NCBI RefSeq assembly: GCF_027924145.1
Contig: NZ_BRVP01000004.1
Location: 124,001 to 188,000 of the forward strand
Origin: Neptunitalea chrysea
Lineage (GTDB): Bacteria; Bacteroidota; Bacteroidia; Flavobacteriales; Flavobacteriaceae
DNA: 64,000 bases
Reading direction: 5' to 3'
The translations under genes were made by a program, and so were the position numbers. Positions 6,648 through 13,949 of this stretch are shown here, piece by piece; position 1 is the stretch's first letter, and each line of letters starts with the position of its first letter. The notes beneath the pieces were generated by a model. That model did not search any database. It was given only the letters and a program-made list of their open reading frames with translations, and was not told the DNA's origin.

Positions 6648-7051
6648 ATACTTTTGAAAAGGCCTTTAAGTGCCTTGATGATTTTCTCTAGTTCAGTATT
6701 ATTCATGTCCAAAAGCGGTTTTTTAACCGGTGCTTTGTACTTGAGCCATTTGGCAAAGCGTTCTAAATCTGGTACCTCTTTACCATTTACCTCGCAGGTG
6801 TATTGGCATTGGTACAACAAGGAAAGAATCAACTTGTGTTTGGGGTTGCTCTTGGAAAAGTTCCCCCAGTTCTCAGGTTTGTGTGGTCGTTGGCCAAGCT
6901 TCTCAAGGATCTTGTTAGCCTGGTCAAACGAAAGATCGTTGGTTGAGATCTTGTTTACATCTTCAGTAGCCCATTGCACAAACTCTTCTTTGATATCGCG
7001 TGTAGGAGCGTTGATGTGTATGAGTTGTTTTTGCTTTTTAGTTGCTTCCAT
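6638..7051 (-). CDS. GemA/Mu gp16-like regulatory protein
   Basis: 137 residues. The protein has the layout of the GemA (gp16, DUF1018) family of Mu-like phages: a basic N-terminal segment (TKKQKQLIHINAP), a central DLSFDQANKILEKLGQRP element like the family's L-(T/S)-x-x-Q-A-x-x-(L/I)-I-x-x-L-x-x-x motif, a second helical repeat containing LSLLYQCQY, and a C-terminal ELEKIIKALKGLF helix. GemA of Mu affects host gene expression and DNA topology; the exact role here is unknown. It lies next to the tRNA-like gene and upstream of small coupled genes. Confidence 0.55.
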   Translation of the reverse strand: MEATKKQKQLIHINAPTRDIKEEFVQWATEDVNKISTNDLSFDQANKILEKLGQRPHKPENWGNFSKSNPKHKLILSLLYQCQYTCEVNGKEVPDLERFAKWLKYKAPVKKPLLDMNNTELEKIIKALKGLFKSIWK

Positions 7052-7130
7052 TTTTGCGTTGTTCTATGATTAAGAAGATGATCAACGGTATTGCGATCAT
7101 CCATGAAATGTATAAGACTGCTTCTTGCAT
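7038..7130 (-). CDS. Possible 30-residue membrane peptide
   Basis: ATG 7130 to TAA 7038 encodes MQEAVLYISWMIAIPLIIFL followed by a basic tail (EQRKNGSN). This is a single transmembrane helix with a positive C terminus, so the tail should stay in the cytoplasm. It overlaps the GemA-like start by 14 bases. Its composition and placement argue for a real tiny gene, but frames this short can occur by chance. Confidence 0.4.
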   Translation of the reverse strand: MQEAVLYISWMIAIPLIIFLIIEQRKNGSN

Positions 7131-7142
7131 TGTTTTCTATTG

Positions 7143-7217
7143 TTCCCCGGACAGGATTCGAACCTGTATCTCTCCGCTGATATTTGAGCGCTTCGTTACC
7201 TATTACACCACCGGGGT
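7143..7217 (-). tRNA. tRNA-like gene with 8-nt anticodon loop (specificity undetermined)
   Basis: Read leftward from 7217, the 75 bases fold as a tRNA: acceptor CCCCGG/CCGGGG (6 bp plus an A-A mismatch at the first pair), a D arm with a GTGT stem and the loop AATAGGTA (A14, GG18-19 and A21 positions kept), an anticodon stem CGCT/AGCG, a 6-nt variable region, and a T arm ACAGG-TTCGAAT-CCTGT that is perfect. The anticodon loop appears to have 8 bases, CAAATATC, and lacks the usual U33. It lies between the 30-residue peptide gene and the 67-residue gene in the early operon. It could be a degenerate tRNA, a decoy, or a frameshift-reading tRNA. Confidence 0.6.
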
Positions 7218-7222
7218 TTAGG

Positions 7223-7245
7223 TTATTTCTTAGACTTGTTTTTCT
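7223..7245. repeat. 23-bp direct repeat, copy 1
   Basis: This 23-base stretch, beginning TTATTTCTTAGACTTG, is identical to 7433-7455. The two copies are 210 bases apart and bracket the 67-residue gene 7230-7433. In this copy it encodes the end of that gene (EKQV-stop); in the other it encodes the Lys-rich end of the 37-residue gene in a different frame. Confidence 0.85.
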
Positions 7246-7433
7246 ATAATTTTTTCTTTAGCTCTTTTGAGTTCTTGTACATCACTTTTTATTTCCTTTT
7301 TAATAATTTCATGACGGTACTTAAATTCTGCTTCCGTTCGTGAATCAAAAGTTGATTCAACATATTCCACATATCTAAAAAGTTGAGATTTAAGTTCTAT
7401 TCTTTCATTAATGGCTTTTATTGCTTCTTTCAT
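7230..7433 (-). CDS. Hypothetical helical protein, 67 aa
   Basis: The whole sequence looks like one or two long charged helices (MKEAIKAINERIELKSQLF ... EIIKKEIKSDVQELKRAKEK), so a coiled coil is likely. The family is unknown. The gene is bracketed by 23-bp direct repeats, which suggests that it was gained, or can be lost, by recombination. Its start touches the stop of the 37-residue gene. Confidence 0.5.
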   Translation of the reverse strand: MKEAIKAINERIELKSQLFRYVEYVESTFDSRTEAEFKYRHEIIKKEIKSDVQELKRAKEKIIEKQV

Positions 7434-7455
7434 TATTTCTTAGACTTGTTTTTCT
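7433..7455. repeat. 23-bp direct repeat, copy 2
   Basis: Identical to 7223-7245. It encodes the C-terminal KNKSKK-stop of the 37-residue gene on the reverse strand. Confidence 0.85.
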
Positions 7456-7546
7456 TTTTAGCTGCTTCTTGCTGCTTGGCTAATTGGAGCGCTTTCAAGG
7501 CTTCTTGTCGGCGCTCCTGGTTGTATGTGTAACTATTGGGTATCAT
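7433..7546 (-). CDS. Small basic protein, 37 aa
   Basis: ATG 7546 to TAA 7433 encodes MIPNSYTYNQERRQEALKAL and then a Gln/Ala-rich and Lys-rich tail (AAKKKNKSKK). The start codon overlaps the upstream stop in a TAATG arrangement, a good sign of coupled translation. It is strongly basic at the C terminus, so nucleic-acid binding is possible. The family is unknown. Confidence 0.5.
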   Translation of the reverse strand: MIPNSYTYNQERRQEALKALQLAKQQEAAKKKNKSKK

Positions 7547-7749
7547 TAGTACGTTGCTTTACAATGTTTCTTAAATCGTGGATTGTTAATTACATGATTG
7601 TAATACCTGGTCCAAGCTTGTTGTTCTTGGTGAGTGAGTTCGGTTCTGCAGATGTACTTATCGTTACCTTCTTTAAAGATGTGCTTGCCATTGATTATAT
7701 ATGACTCATGATCTGTTACGGGTATTATAATGATGTTATGCTTTCCCAT
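7546..7749 (-). CDS. Hypothetical protein, 67 aa
   Basis: The family is not recognised. A beta-rich N-terminal half (KHNIIIIPVTDHESYIINGKHIF) is followed by a helical part with W and Y (HQEQQAWTRYYNHVI) and a basic end. It overlaps the DUF3164 gene by 14 bases and is coupled to the 37-residue gene by TAATG. Probably a phage early protein. Confidence 0.5.
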   Translation of the reverse strand: MGKHNIIIIPVTDHESYIINGKHIFKEGNDKYICRTELTHQEQQAWTRYYNHVINNPRFKKHCKATY

Positions 7750-8416
7750 CTTTCTCAGGTATTAAGAATGAAACATCAAACTCTTCAGGAAAAGGAACGG
7801 AGGAAATGTTCAAGGGTAGCTCCATCTTGTTCCCATCCTTGTCTACCGTGTTTGCCTTAATGAAAAAGCTAGTACGATTGGGAGCATAACTATCTTTTAT
7901 AATTTGAATACCGTCTGTAAACGTCTCGTTATTTAGCTTGTCTGCTAGACTGATTAGCTCTAAAACTCGAGAGCTTTTTAAATTACCTTTTGCATCACGC
8001 TTTAAAAGTTGGTTGATGATGGTAATGGTTTCAGCATCGGCATCTTTAGAGGCTAAAGATTGAATGTACTGGTTGATTTTAGCTATACCGCTGTTTACGG
8101 TGTCATCCCAGTTGTCTACAATATTGTAGCCTATGGTAACACTGCGGCCTTTAGCGTCTGAAAAGGTATGTGTTTGTTGCTCTTCTTTTACTCCGTATAC
8201 TTCATACTTCATTTCTAAAATAGACTGCAACTGTGTATACACGTTCTTTTTTACCTCCATCAGCTTTGCAGTGGCCTCGGCAATGGTATCAATCAAAGCC
8301 GGAACCGTTTGGTATACCAACTCTTTATAGGCTTTTCTATCCTTTTCTCTTTCGGCACGTTTCTCTCTCAAGGCTGCTGCCAATTCTGCTTCTGTAAATC
8401 CGTTTAATGTGCTCAT
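7736..8416 (-). CDS. DUF3164 family phage protein
   Basis: The 226-residue protein fits the DUF3164 family that is regularly found in Mu-like phages shortly after the transposase genes, in the place where Mu has its host-nuclease inhibitor region. Seen are a long N-terminal helix rich in charged residues (LAAALREKRAEREKDRKAYK), a central HTFSDAKGRSVTIGYN beta element typical of the family, and a C-terminal domain ending near FPEEFDVSFLIPE. Its biochemical role is not established. It starts 1 base after the small gene at 8418 and overlaps the next gene by 14 bases. Confidence 0.75.
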   Translation of the reverse strand: MSTLNGFTEAELAAALREKRAEREKDRKAYKELVYQTVPALIDTIAEATAKLMEVKKNVYTQLQSILEMKYEVYGVKEEQQTHTFSDAKGRSVTIGYNIVDNWDDTVNSGIAKINQYIQSLASKDADAETITIINQLLKRDAKGNLKSSRVLELISLADKLNNETFTDGIQIIKDSYAPNRTSFFIKANTVDKDGNKMELPLNISSVPFPEEFDVSFLIPEKDGKA

Positions 8417-8417
8417 A

Positions 8418-8627
8418 TTATTTGATTAATTTTTTTAATGTTGTGTAAATAGTTTCTGCGGTGGTTTGGGTGGCTAGTTCAAGAGCCAATCGAGGGGAAC
8501 CGCTGTGTTGTATAGATGCTTCCTTATCTTTAAACTTGGCTGAGATGATTAGCTTCTCAGCACCGTTAATAGCATCTTTTTTTATTTTATAAGTAACCTC
8601 CCCATCTTCTACATTAAATCTTTTCAT
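8418..8627 (-). CDS. Hypothetical protein, 69 aa
   Basis: A small mixed alpha/beta protein: strands near VTYKIKKDAINGAEKLIISAKF and a C-terminal helix (LALELATQTTAETIYTTLKK). The family is unknown. It sits directly before the DUF3164 gene with 1 base between them, and 5 bases after the 48-residue gene. A regulatory or nucleic-acid-binding role cannot be shown. Confidence 0.5.
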   Translation of the reverse strand: MKRFNVEDGEVTYKIKKDAINGAEKLIISAKFKDKEASIQHSGSPRLALELATQTTAETIYTTLKKLIK

Positions 8628-8632
8628 AAGGG

Positions 8633-8779
8633 TTAGGCTGCTTTTTCTTTTTCTGCTAACTCACGCTCAGCTTCTCGTTTATCCTTTTCAATTAATACTC
8701 TGTTTGGGTGGTTTGGGTTGTTTTGTAACCACCAAGACAACTCTTCAATTCTGTTTTTCAACTGGGTTGGTGTTCTCAT
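8633..8779 (-). CDS. Small hypothetical protein, 48 aa
   Basis: ATG 8779 to TAA 8633 encodes MRTPTQLKNRIEELSWWLQN, an NHPNR turn, then a charged helix of K, E, R and A ending EKEKAA. It fills the space between the genes at 8418 and 8782 with spacings of 5 and 2 bases, strong positional support for a real gene. The family is unknown. Confidence 0.55.
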   Translation of the reverse strand: MRTPTQLKNRIEELSWWLQNNPNHPNRVLIEKDKREAERELAEKEKAA

Positions 8780-8781
8780 GT

Positions 8782-9156
8782 TTAATTGATGTTTAAATGA
8801 CTAATCAGTGTTAATTTCAGGGGAGCGCTATATTGTAGAGCTGTTTGTTTGGCTCTGTGTATTTCGTCTAACATTGGGCGCTTGTTTAAAGCTCCATGCT
8901 CTAAATATTCCATGTACATGGTAAACATGGCCTTGGTGCTTAAATGCTGACTGGCTGTGTTGGCTACTTCTAAGAACTTAGCTGTTTGACGCTGTATATT
9001 AGCGTTGAAGAAATTACTAATGGCTGTGTTGGCTAGCATGTTTTGGAATCCTCTAAGATTGGGAGACCAACGATTGCACCATTCGATGTACAGATCAAGC
9101 ATAAACTTCTCTAGCTTGTCTGGTGTTAAACCTAAGATTTCATGTAATTGTTTCAT
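8782..9156 (-). CDS. Hypothetical protein, 124 aa
   Basis: A helical protein with many aromatic and Met residues (EKFMLDLYIEWCNRWSPNL, MFTMYMEYLEHGALNKRP). No family is recognised. It lies 3 bases after the second ATPase gene and 2 bases before the 48-residue gene, so it belongs to the core early operon close to the transposition genes. A structural or adaptor role in transposition or replication is possible from position alone. Confidence 0.55.
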   Translation of the reverse strand: MKQLHEILGLTPDKLEKFMLDLYIEWCNRWSPNLRGFQNMLANTAISNFFNANIQRQTAKFLEVANTASQHLSTKAMFTMYMEYLEHGALNKRPMLDEIHRAKQTALQYSAPLKLTLISHLNIN

Positions 9157-9159
9157 TTT

Positions 9160-9792
9160 CTATTCTGAATTAGTACCGTTTACTTTTTCGTATCCTTCTT
9201 TCCAAATAATGAATTGACCACCGTTAGGTCCTATGGTTCTACCTTTGCAGCTGGCTAAGTAGCCGCTTACAAAAATTTTCATCTTAGCATCATACATGAT
9301 ACTCTTTTCAAGTTCCGATCGTGGTTGGCTTCCTTGTGCATGACCGGTAATGATTAAGATCTTGTTTCTGTGTTTCCTTTTGAATTGTAAGTACTCTTCA
9401 AAGTTTTTAAAGAAGTACACACCCGAATCTATGATGCCAACCTTGGCGCTTCGCTGTTTACTCAGAAAAGCATCAAACTCTTCCATTGGGTAGGTCTGAG
9501 CTTTGAATTTATCTTCTACATCTACCATCTGTACAAGCTCAGTTCGCTCTATGAATTCTGCGTCATCCGTTTCCTCTTCCAAAGGATTGTAATGCACACT
9601 TTCATGTTTTGCGATTTCCTTTGCTAATTGCATAATGAACGTACTCTTTCCACTTCCTGAACCTCCCCAAACAAACCACACACCTCTGTTTTGTGGTTGG
9701 CTAAACGCTTCATAGAATTCACCTTCAAAAGGCAGTCGCTCAATTTTTTGATTGACAATATTGGCGACTGTCAATGCCTTTTTTAGCTTCAT
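9160..9792 (-). CDS. P-loop ATPase next to MuB-like gene
   Basis: 210 residues. A clear Walker A motif GGSGSGKST lies at residues 43-51, and a KVGIIDSG strand near residue 120 could be the Walker B region; a second hydrophobic strand (KILIITGHAQGS) follows. The layout is like short RecA/AAA-type phage NTPases, but I cannot place it in a named family. It overlaps the MuB-like gene by four bases, so the two ATPases are made together. Possible roles are target-DNA handling, strand annealing or replication after transposition. Confidence 0.65.
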   Translation of the reverse strand: MKLKKALTVANIVNQKIERLPFEGEFYEAFSQPQNRGVWFVWGGSGSGKSTFIMQLAKEIAKHESVHYNPLEEETDDAEFIERTELVQMVDVEDKFKAQTYPMEEFDAFLSKQRSAKVGIIDSGVYFFKNFEEYLQFKRKHRNKILIITGHAQGSQPRSELEKSIMYDAKMKIFVSGYLASCKGRTIGPNGGQFIIWKEGYEKVNGTNSE

Positions 9793-10742
9793 ACATACAT
9801 AGTGTCTGGAATTCCTAAAACTGTTCTCACCAAGTTCTCTGTCAATGGTTGCTTGGTTTCGTCTGCTTCTCGTAAAGCTGGCACCAGGGCATCGTGTAAC
9901 TCTCCATAGTTTTCACAATTACGCTGCAAAAATGTTCGTAACTTTCTGTCGTTGATATCCGTTAAAAAGGTTGCGAAACTGCGATCTATTGGAGGTAATT
10001 GGCGAATACCAAATTTGATACGTCTGTAAAACTGTGGTATTCCGGCCTTGTTACGCTTACGAAGGCGATCAATGTTATCTATTAACTGATCTGTACCGAT
10101 CAACACTAAAGAACAATGCTCATGAATGTTATCATACAACTCTTTACACGCGCATAGCGCAGGTTGTTTCATGTATTCAGACTCATCAAAAACGATCATC
10201 GGAGAGAAGCCTAAAGCCTTTAACTCTCTTAGCTTTTTAGCGATGTCGCGAATCTTTTTAGACTTGGTTTTACCTGTTGAAATGTTTAATTGCTCAATGA
10301 TCTTATCAATCAAATCTCCTAAGTTATCAGAGCTACCAACTTTAAGCGTAAACACATCTTGCGGATGTTTTTTAGCAAACAGATCTAGAGCGTATGTTTT
10401 TCCTGCACCGGTGTCACCAATAATTACATTGGTAGATCCGTTTTGTTTTGCAGTTTGAAGATTGGATAAAATTGTGTTCAATTGATCGGTTGGTTGAAGC
10501 TCCCAATATTCCTTTTTGGTAGAAATACCAACCAACTCGGCCAAAGCGTAAAAGTGTTTTGCAGGAATCAATCCGGTTTTACCACCGGCATCATACATAA
10601 AGTTGCTCTCTTCTTTGATGATGATATTTACATACTCTTTACGAACACCGCTTTTTTTGGCAACGTCGGCTTGAGATATACCGTGCGTAGTAATAAAATC
10701 TCTAACTCCTTGTGCAATCTGTTGTTTAAGTGTGGTTTCCAT
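9789..10742 (-). CDS. MuB-like transposition target-capture ATPase
   Basis: 317 residues. An N-terminal helix-turn-helix (about 19-42, GISQADVAKKSGVRKEYVNI) is followed by an AAA+ domain with Walker A GDTGAGKT at 109-116 and Walker B MIVFDESEY with Asp187-Glu188. This HTH-AAA+ architecture is that of MuB, which binds target DNA, delivers it to the MuA transpososome and stimulates strand transfer. A later arginine-rich segment (IDRLRKRNKAG) fits an AAA sensor/arginine-finger region. The stop of the transposase gene and the start here share one base (10742), so translation is coupled. Confidence 0.85.
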   Translation of the reverse strand: METTLKQQIAQGVRDFITTHGISQADVAKKSGVRKEYVNIIIKEESNFMYDAGGKTGLIPAKHFYALAELVGISTKKEYWELQPTDQLNTILSNLQTAKQNGSTNVIIGDTGAGKTYALDLFAKKHPQDVFTLKVGSSDNLGDLIDKIIEQLNISTGKTKSKKIRDIAKKLRELKALGFSPMIVFDESEYMKQPALCACKELYDNIHEHCSLVLIGTDQLIDNIDRLRKRNKAGIPQFYRRIKFGIRQLPPIDRSFATFLTDINDRKLRTFLQRNCENYGELHDALVPALREADETKQPLTENLVRTVLGIPDTMYV

Positions 10743-12844
10743 TATAGATAATCGTTTAGGTTCACTTTATTTTTATGATAAGCAGCTTGGTTCTGGTTCC
10801 AAGACTGCTGCTTTTCTTCTTGTGTTTTGTTGTGCTCAACTTCAATAAGCTCTCTGGAACGTCCGGAAACTTGGTTGCGTTGGTTTTTGTGTTGTCCGTG
10901 GCTGTCTACGAGAATCAATTTTGCAAGGGTGTCTTGTAGTGCTGGCTTTTGAAATAAATCATCCAGGATATCGTAGTTCTTGCTGCGTGTGTCTGTGATA
11001 TATTGCATCACATCGCTGTTGAATTGCTTCACCTGTTCCAGTTGCTTGGCATCGTCCTGTTGACGATCGGCCAAAGCCATAGATTGAACATATTTCTGTT
11101 GTAGTATAAATTGATAGGTTCCTATCTCTTGTTTAATCTTGCCACCTTTAACCTCTACATTTACAGCTAGTACTTTGCTTAGGTCAGCAGGATCATACTT
11201 GATCATCCAGTCAAGGTGTGATTGCTTTCTGAATTCCATATCAAAAGAGTCAAAACACAACTTAGCTCCGTTGATGGTAGGAGTTAAACCTTCCGGCATT
11301 AGTTTGTTGCTGTATCCTGTGGTATCTCCTAAGAAATTCAAATAGGTTTCAAAACTCATTTGGCTGCGCATTTCCTGTGCTACTGCTTGCCATTGGTTTA
11401 CGTAGTCTTCGCTCTTTTTGGCTCTGTCTTGTTCAAGAGCGGCTTCCAACTGTCTACGACAACCCGCTTCATCTGGAAACTGGTGGCGTAATTTGTTCAA
11501 CATTTCATCGTTTGGTTGGTTAGCAGATCCGCTGCTAACATTATGACCAGACCAATTGTCAAACATTTGGCAGTATTCTTTATTAAAGCGGTTAAACCAA
11601 GGCTCAATCACTTTAGATTTTGCATTTTTCACCTTTGCAGGTGTGTAGTGTGTGCTACAAGCTTCATATATTGGGGTTAAGTTTCCTTTTCCGTAGTGGT
11701 CAGATTGCAGTTGATATGGTCTGTAGAAATTACCAAACAACTCCTGAGTATGTTGCATAGCATTTCGTAAAGCTTCCTTAATCAATTGCGGGTTCTCGTG
11801 CGTTCCTATGGCATATCCAACCGGATATTTATTGAACGGATCTAACACTACAACCATGGTTAAGCGGTTGGTGTAAGTGGTAACTGCATAACCGGATTTA
11901 TTGGTAGTGCTTTTTTGATAAAGCAACTCAGCATCCCAACCATCCAACGTCCAGTATAACATTGGAGCACTTGGTTTCATACGTTTGTTTTGCATCAGCA
12001 CTTTATTACTTAGTGCGTTCGCTCCATTTCTACCTGCAAATACAACAAGGTTGTTTTCCTCTTTACGATTGGCTACGGTTTGTGCGGTGATGGTTTTCCA
12101 ACCAATTCGCTCCGATACCGTATTGTAAAGACTTGCCACTTGCATATTATCAAGGTTGGTGTGTTTAGCAAGCAACTCATCAAGTAGAGCAAGTTGTTCA
12201 TCTTCTTTCACCTTAGCAGCGTTGTTATTGGTCAGTTTTTTAGAGACCAGGGAAATGTATCCCTCATTTTGGTAAGCATTCACTTTTCTACGCAAACCGC
12301 CCGGTGTATTAGGAAGGTTGTGATCTACATCTCTAAATGCGTTTACATCTTTGCTCAGGCTTTCCCAAATGTTCAAATTAGCCACACCCAAGGCTTTTGC
12401 ATACGCTTTTCGGTTGGTCTTAATTTTGATTACAGTATTCAACACACTGGCGTTGTAGGTGTAGCGCTCAATAAATGTGGTAGACAGCTTTTTCTCATTA
12501 TTGTCTCCGTATCTGTGTGCTGCATAGAAATCAAAAGCAGCACGATCACTGGAATAGTTAGCAGCGAACCAACTTCTTTTAACTTCTTTCTGAGGTTCAC
12601 CAAATCGAAGATTTAAACGATCTTTAAATTCTTGTGATAAAGAACTGTAAAGTACAAGCCCATCAAAATTGAGTGAAGCTCTGCGCAATTGCTTTTCTGT
12701 ACATGTGGCACTTTTAGTGCGTTTGTGTAAAGCATTGTAAGAGATAAGCTTTAAGCTTTCGTCAACCGCATTTCTATCAGAAATGAGAAAGCTAAGCTTA
12801 ACGCCTAGTTTATTTTCATAATATTCATACGGGGTTCTACGCAT
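10742..12844 (-). CDS. MuA-type DDE transposase
   Basis: The 700-residue protein has an N-terminal DNA-binding region and a central integrase-core domain. I read the catalytic triad as Asp301 (in MLYWTLDGWD), Asp382 (in LQSDHYGKGN) and Glu414 (in AKSKVIEPWFNRF). The last motif is the K-x-(I/V)-E-x-x-F context of Mu/TnsB-type transposases, here followed by the GHNV element. The C-terminal part (about 480-700) is charged and would contact MuB. It cuts and joins the phage ends for integration and replicative transposition. It is followed directly by the MuB-like gene (1-base overlap) and preceded by a small HTH-like gene. Confidence 0.88.
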   Translation of the reverse strand: MRRTPYEYYENKLGVKLSFLISDRNAVDESLKLISYNALHKRTKSATCTEKQLRRASLNFDGLVLYSSLSQEFKDRLNLRFGEPQKEVKRSWFAANYSSDRAAFDFYAAHRYGDNNEKKLSTTFIERYTYNASVLNTVIKIKTNRKAYAKALGVANLNIWESLSKDVNAFRDVDHNLPNTPGGLRRKVNAYQNEGYISLVSKKLTNNNAAKVKEDEQLALLDELLAKHTNLDNMQVASLYNTVSERIGWKTITAQTVANRKEENNLVVFAGRNGANALSNKVLMQNKRMKPSAPMLYWTLDGWDAELLYQKSTTNKSGYAVTTYTNRLTMVVVLDPFNKYPVGYAIGTHENPQLIKEALRNAMQHTQELFGNFYRPYQLQSDHYGKGNLTPIYEACSTHYTPAKVKNAKSKVIEPWFNRFNKEYCQMFDNWSGHNVSSGSANQPNDEMLNKLRHQFPDEAGCRRQLEAALEQDRAKKSEDYVNQWQAVAQEMRSQMSFETYLNFLGDTTGYSNKLMPEGLTPTINGAKLCFDSFDMEFRKQSHLDWMIKYDPADLSKVLAVNVEVKGGKIKQEIGTYQFILQQKYVQSMALADRQQDDAKQLEQVKQFNSDVMQYITDTRSKNYDILDDLFQKPALQDTLAKLILVDSHGQHKNQRNQVSGRSRELIEVEHNKTQEEKQQSWNQNQAAYHKNKVNLNDYL

Positions 12845-12847
12845 AAC

Positions 12848-13030
12848 TTATAGGTTATTCAACAAATTGGTTACTTCATCTTCCATGATCTTGTAATCAC
12901 TCTTAATCTTCTCAGAAGTCTCTGATTCTCTACTACCATTTAAGCTCATGGTGATAAATCTTTTACTTACTCCATACTTCTCAATTAATCTATTGAGGAT
13001 TTCCGCATTGTATGTTTTGGATTTATTCAT
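12848..13030 (-). CDS. Small HTH-like regulator, possible Ner counterpart
   Basis: 60 residues when the ATG at 13030 is used (MNKSKTYNAEILNRLIEKYG). The longer frame from 13063 would start inside the promoter's -7 box and is rejected. The segment LIEKYGVSKRFITMSLNGSRESETSEKIKSDY reads like a helix-turn-helix that recognises DNA. It occupies the place of ner, the first early gene of Mu, which dampens early transcription. It is the first gene of the leftward operon and ends 3 bases before the transposase start. Confidence 0.55.
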   Translation of the reverse strand: MNKSKTYNAEILNRLIEKYGVSKRFITMSLNGSRESETSEKIKSDYKIMEDEVTNLLNNL

Positions 13031-13052
13031 AGTTTTGTTCTCGTTATAGGAA

Positions 13053-13082
13053 CAAATATACAAAATATTGAATACTAAACAA
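13053..13082 (-). promoter_or_regulatory. Early promoter of the prophage (leftward)
   Basis: Read leftward, TTG (13082-13080), a 19-base spacer and TATATTTG (13060-13053) match the Bacteroidota promoter consensus TTG-N19-TAnnTTTG. It lies just upstream of the small HTH-like gene and drives the transposase operon. Confidence 0.7.
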
Positions 13083-13092
13083 TATATTGAAT
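13065..13092. promoter_or_regulatory. Operator-like 9-bp direct repeats
   Basis: ATATTGAAT occurs at 13065-13073, inside the spacer of the early promoter, and again at 13084-13092, overlapping the start codon of the divergent repressor gene. The 19-bp centre-to-centre spacing is about two helical turns. A repressor bound here would block the early promoter and could also control its own gene. Confidence 0.5.
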
Positions 13093-13801
13093 GAATAATT
13101 TTGAAGAAATTGGTGCTCGATTCCGTATTTACTTAGAATATAAAGGTATAGGAATCAATGAAGCCGCTAGGAAAACTGGTGTTTCAGGTAGTCAGATAAG
13201 CAATATTGTGAATGGAAAGAACTTTGGTACCGATAAATTATTCAATATTTTGAATGTATTTACAGATTTAAGTTCTGAGTGGTTGTTTTTTGAACAGGGC
13301 GAAATGATAAAATCTGAAGATGTAGTTAGCGAACCAAATAAGGTTTACAAATTAAAGACCGATACCTTGGTGAACTCTCAAGAGATTCCTTTGTATAATG
13401 TGGAGGCATCGGCCGGAATAGTTGGTTTGTTCAATTCTCATAATGATAAAGTGCAACCAGTAGACTATATAAGTATACCAAACTTACCTAAGTGTGATGG
13501 AGCTCTGTATGTTTCTGGAGACAGTATGTATCCATTACTTAAATCAGGTGACATTGTTATGTACAAAGAGATAAATGATATTATTAATAATATCTTTTGG
13601 GGAGAAATGTATTTGATCAGCATTGATGTAGATGGTGAGGAGTATGTATCAATTAAATGGATTCAAAAAAGTGATAAGGGAGAGGACTTCATACGCTTAG
13701 TAAGTGAAAACAGGCACCATCAACCAAAAGACATTCCTTTAGGAAAAGTACGTGCCATGGCATTTATAAAGGCTAGCATTCGTATAAATTCTATGATATA
13801 A
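13091..13801 (+). CDS. Phage repressor, XRE HTH plus S24 peptidase domain
   Basis: 236 residues. An XRE-type helix-turn-helix lies at about 20-45 (GINEAARKTGVSGSQISNIV). The C-terminal S24/LexA-like domain has the catalytic Ser145 in YVSGDSMYPLLKSGD and Lys189 in YVSIKW. An Ala108-Gly109 bond in EASAGIVG is a likely self-cleavage site. This is the layout of LexA-like lysogeny repressors inactivated by RecA after DNA damage. It is divergent from the early operon, in the position of Mu c. Its ATG overlaps an operator-like repeat and there is almost no room for a leader, so the transcript may be leaderless or start further upstream. Confidence 0.85.
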   Translation: MNNFEEIGARFRIYLEYKGIGINEAARKTGVSGSQISNIVNGKNFGTDKLFNILNVFTDLSSEWLFFEQGEMIKSEDVVSEPNKVYKLKTDTLVNSQEIPLYNVEASAGIVGLFNSHNDKVQPVDYISIPNLPKCDGALYVSGDSMYPLLKSGDIVMYKEINDIINNIFWGEMYLISIDVDGEEYVSIKWIQKSDKGEDFIRLVSENRHHQPKDIPLGKVRAMAFIKASIRINSMI

Positions 13802-13949
13802 ATATTAATTAATTGATTTACAGTTAATTAATTAAAAAATCCTATAATTTTGTTGTACTTACGGGGTGTAACTCGGTATGTTTTTTTGATGTTTTAGCTA
13901 TCAACTGTGTATTATAGGTGTCAACTAAAGTGCTTTTTAAATCACTTTC

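Noticed and set aside
6540-7073. 177-residue forward frame over the gemA region
   Set aside because: It is the complement of several coupled reverse-strand phage genes and has a composition unlike a real protein.
12848-13063. Longer start for the small HTH-like gene at 13063
   Set aside because: That start lies upstream of the promoter's -7 box, so it could not be in the transcript.
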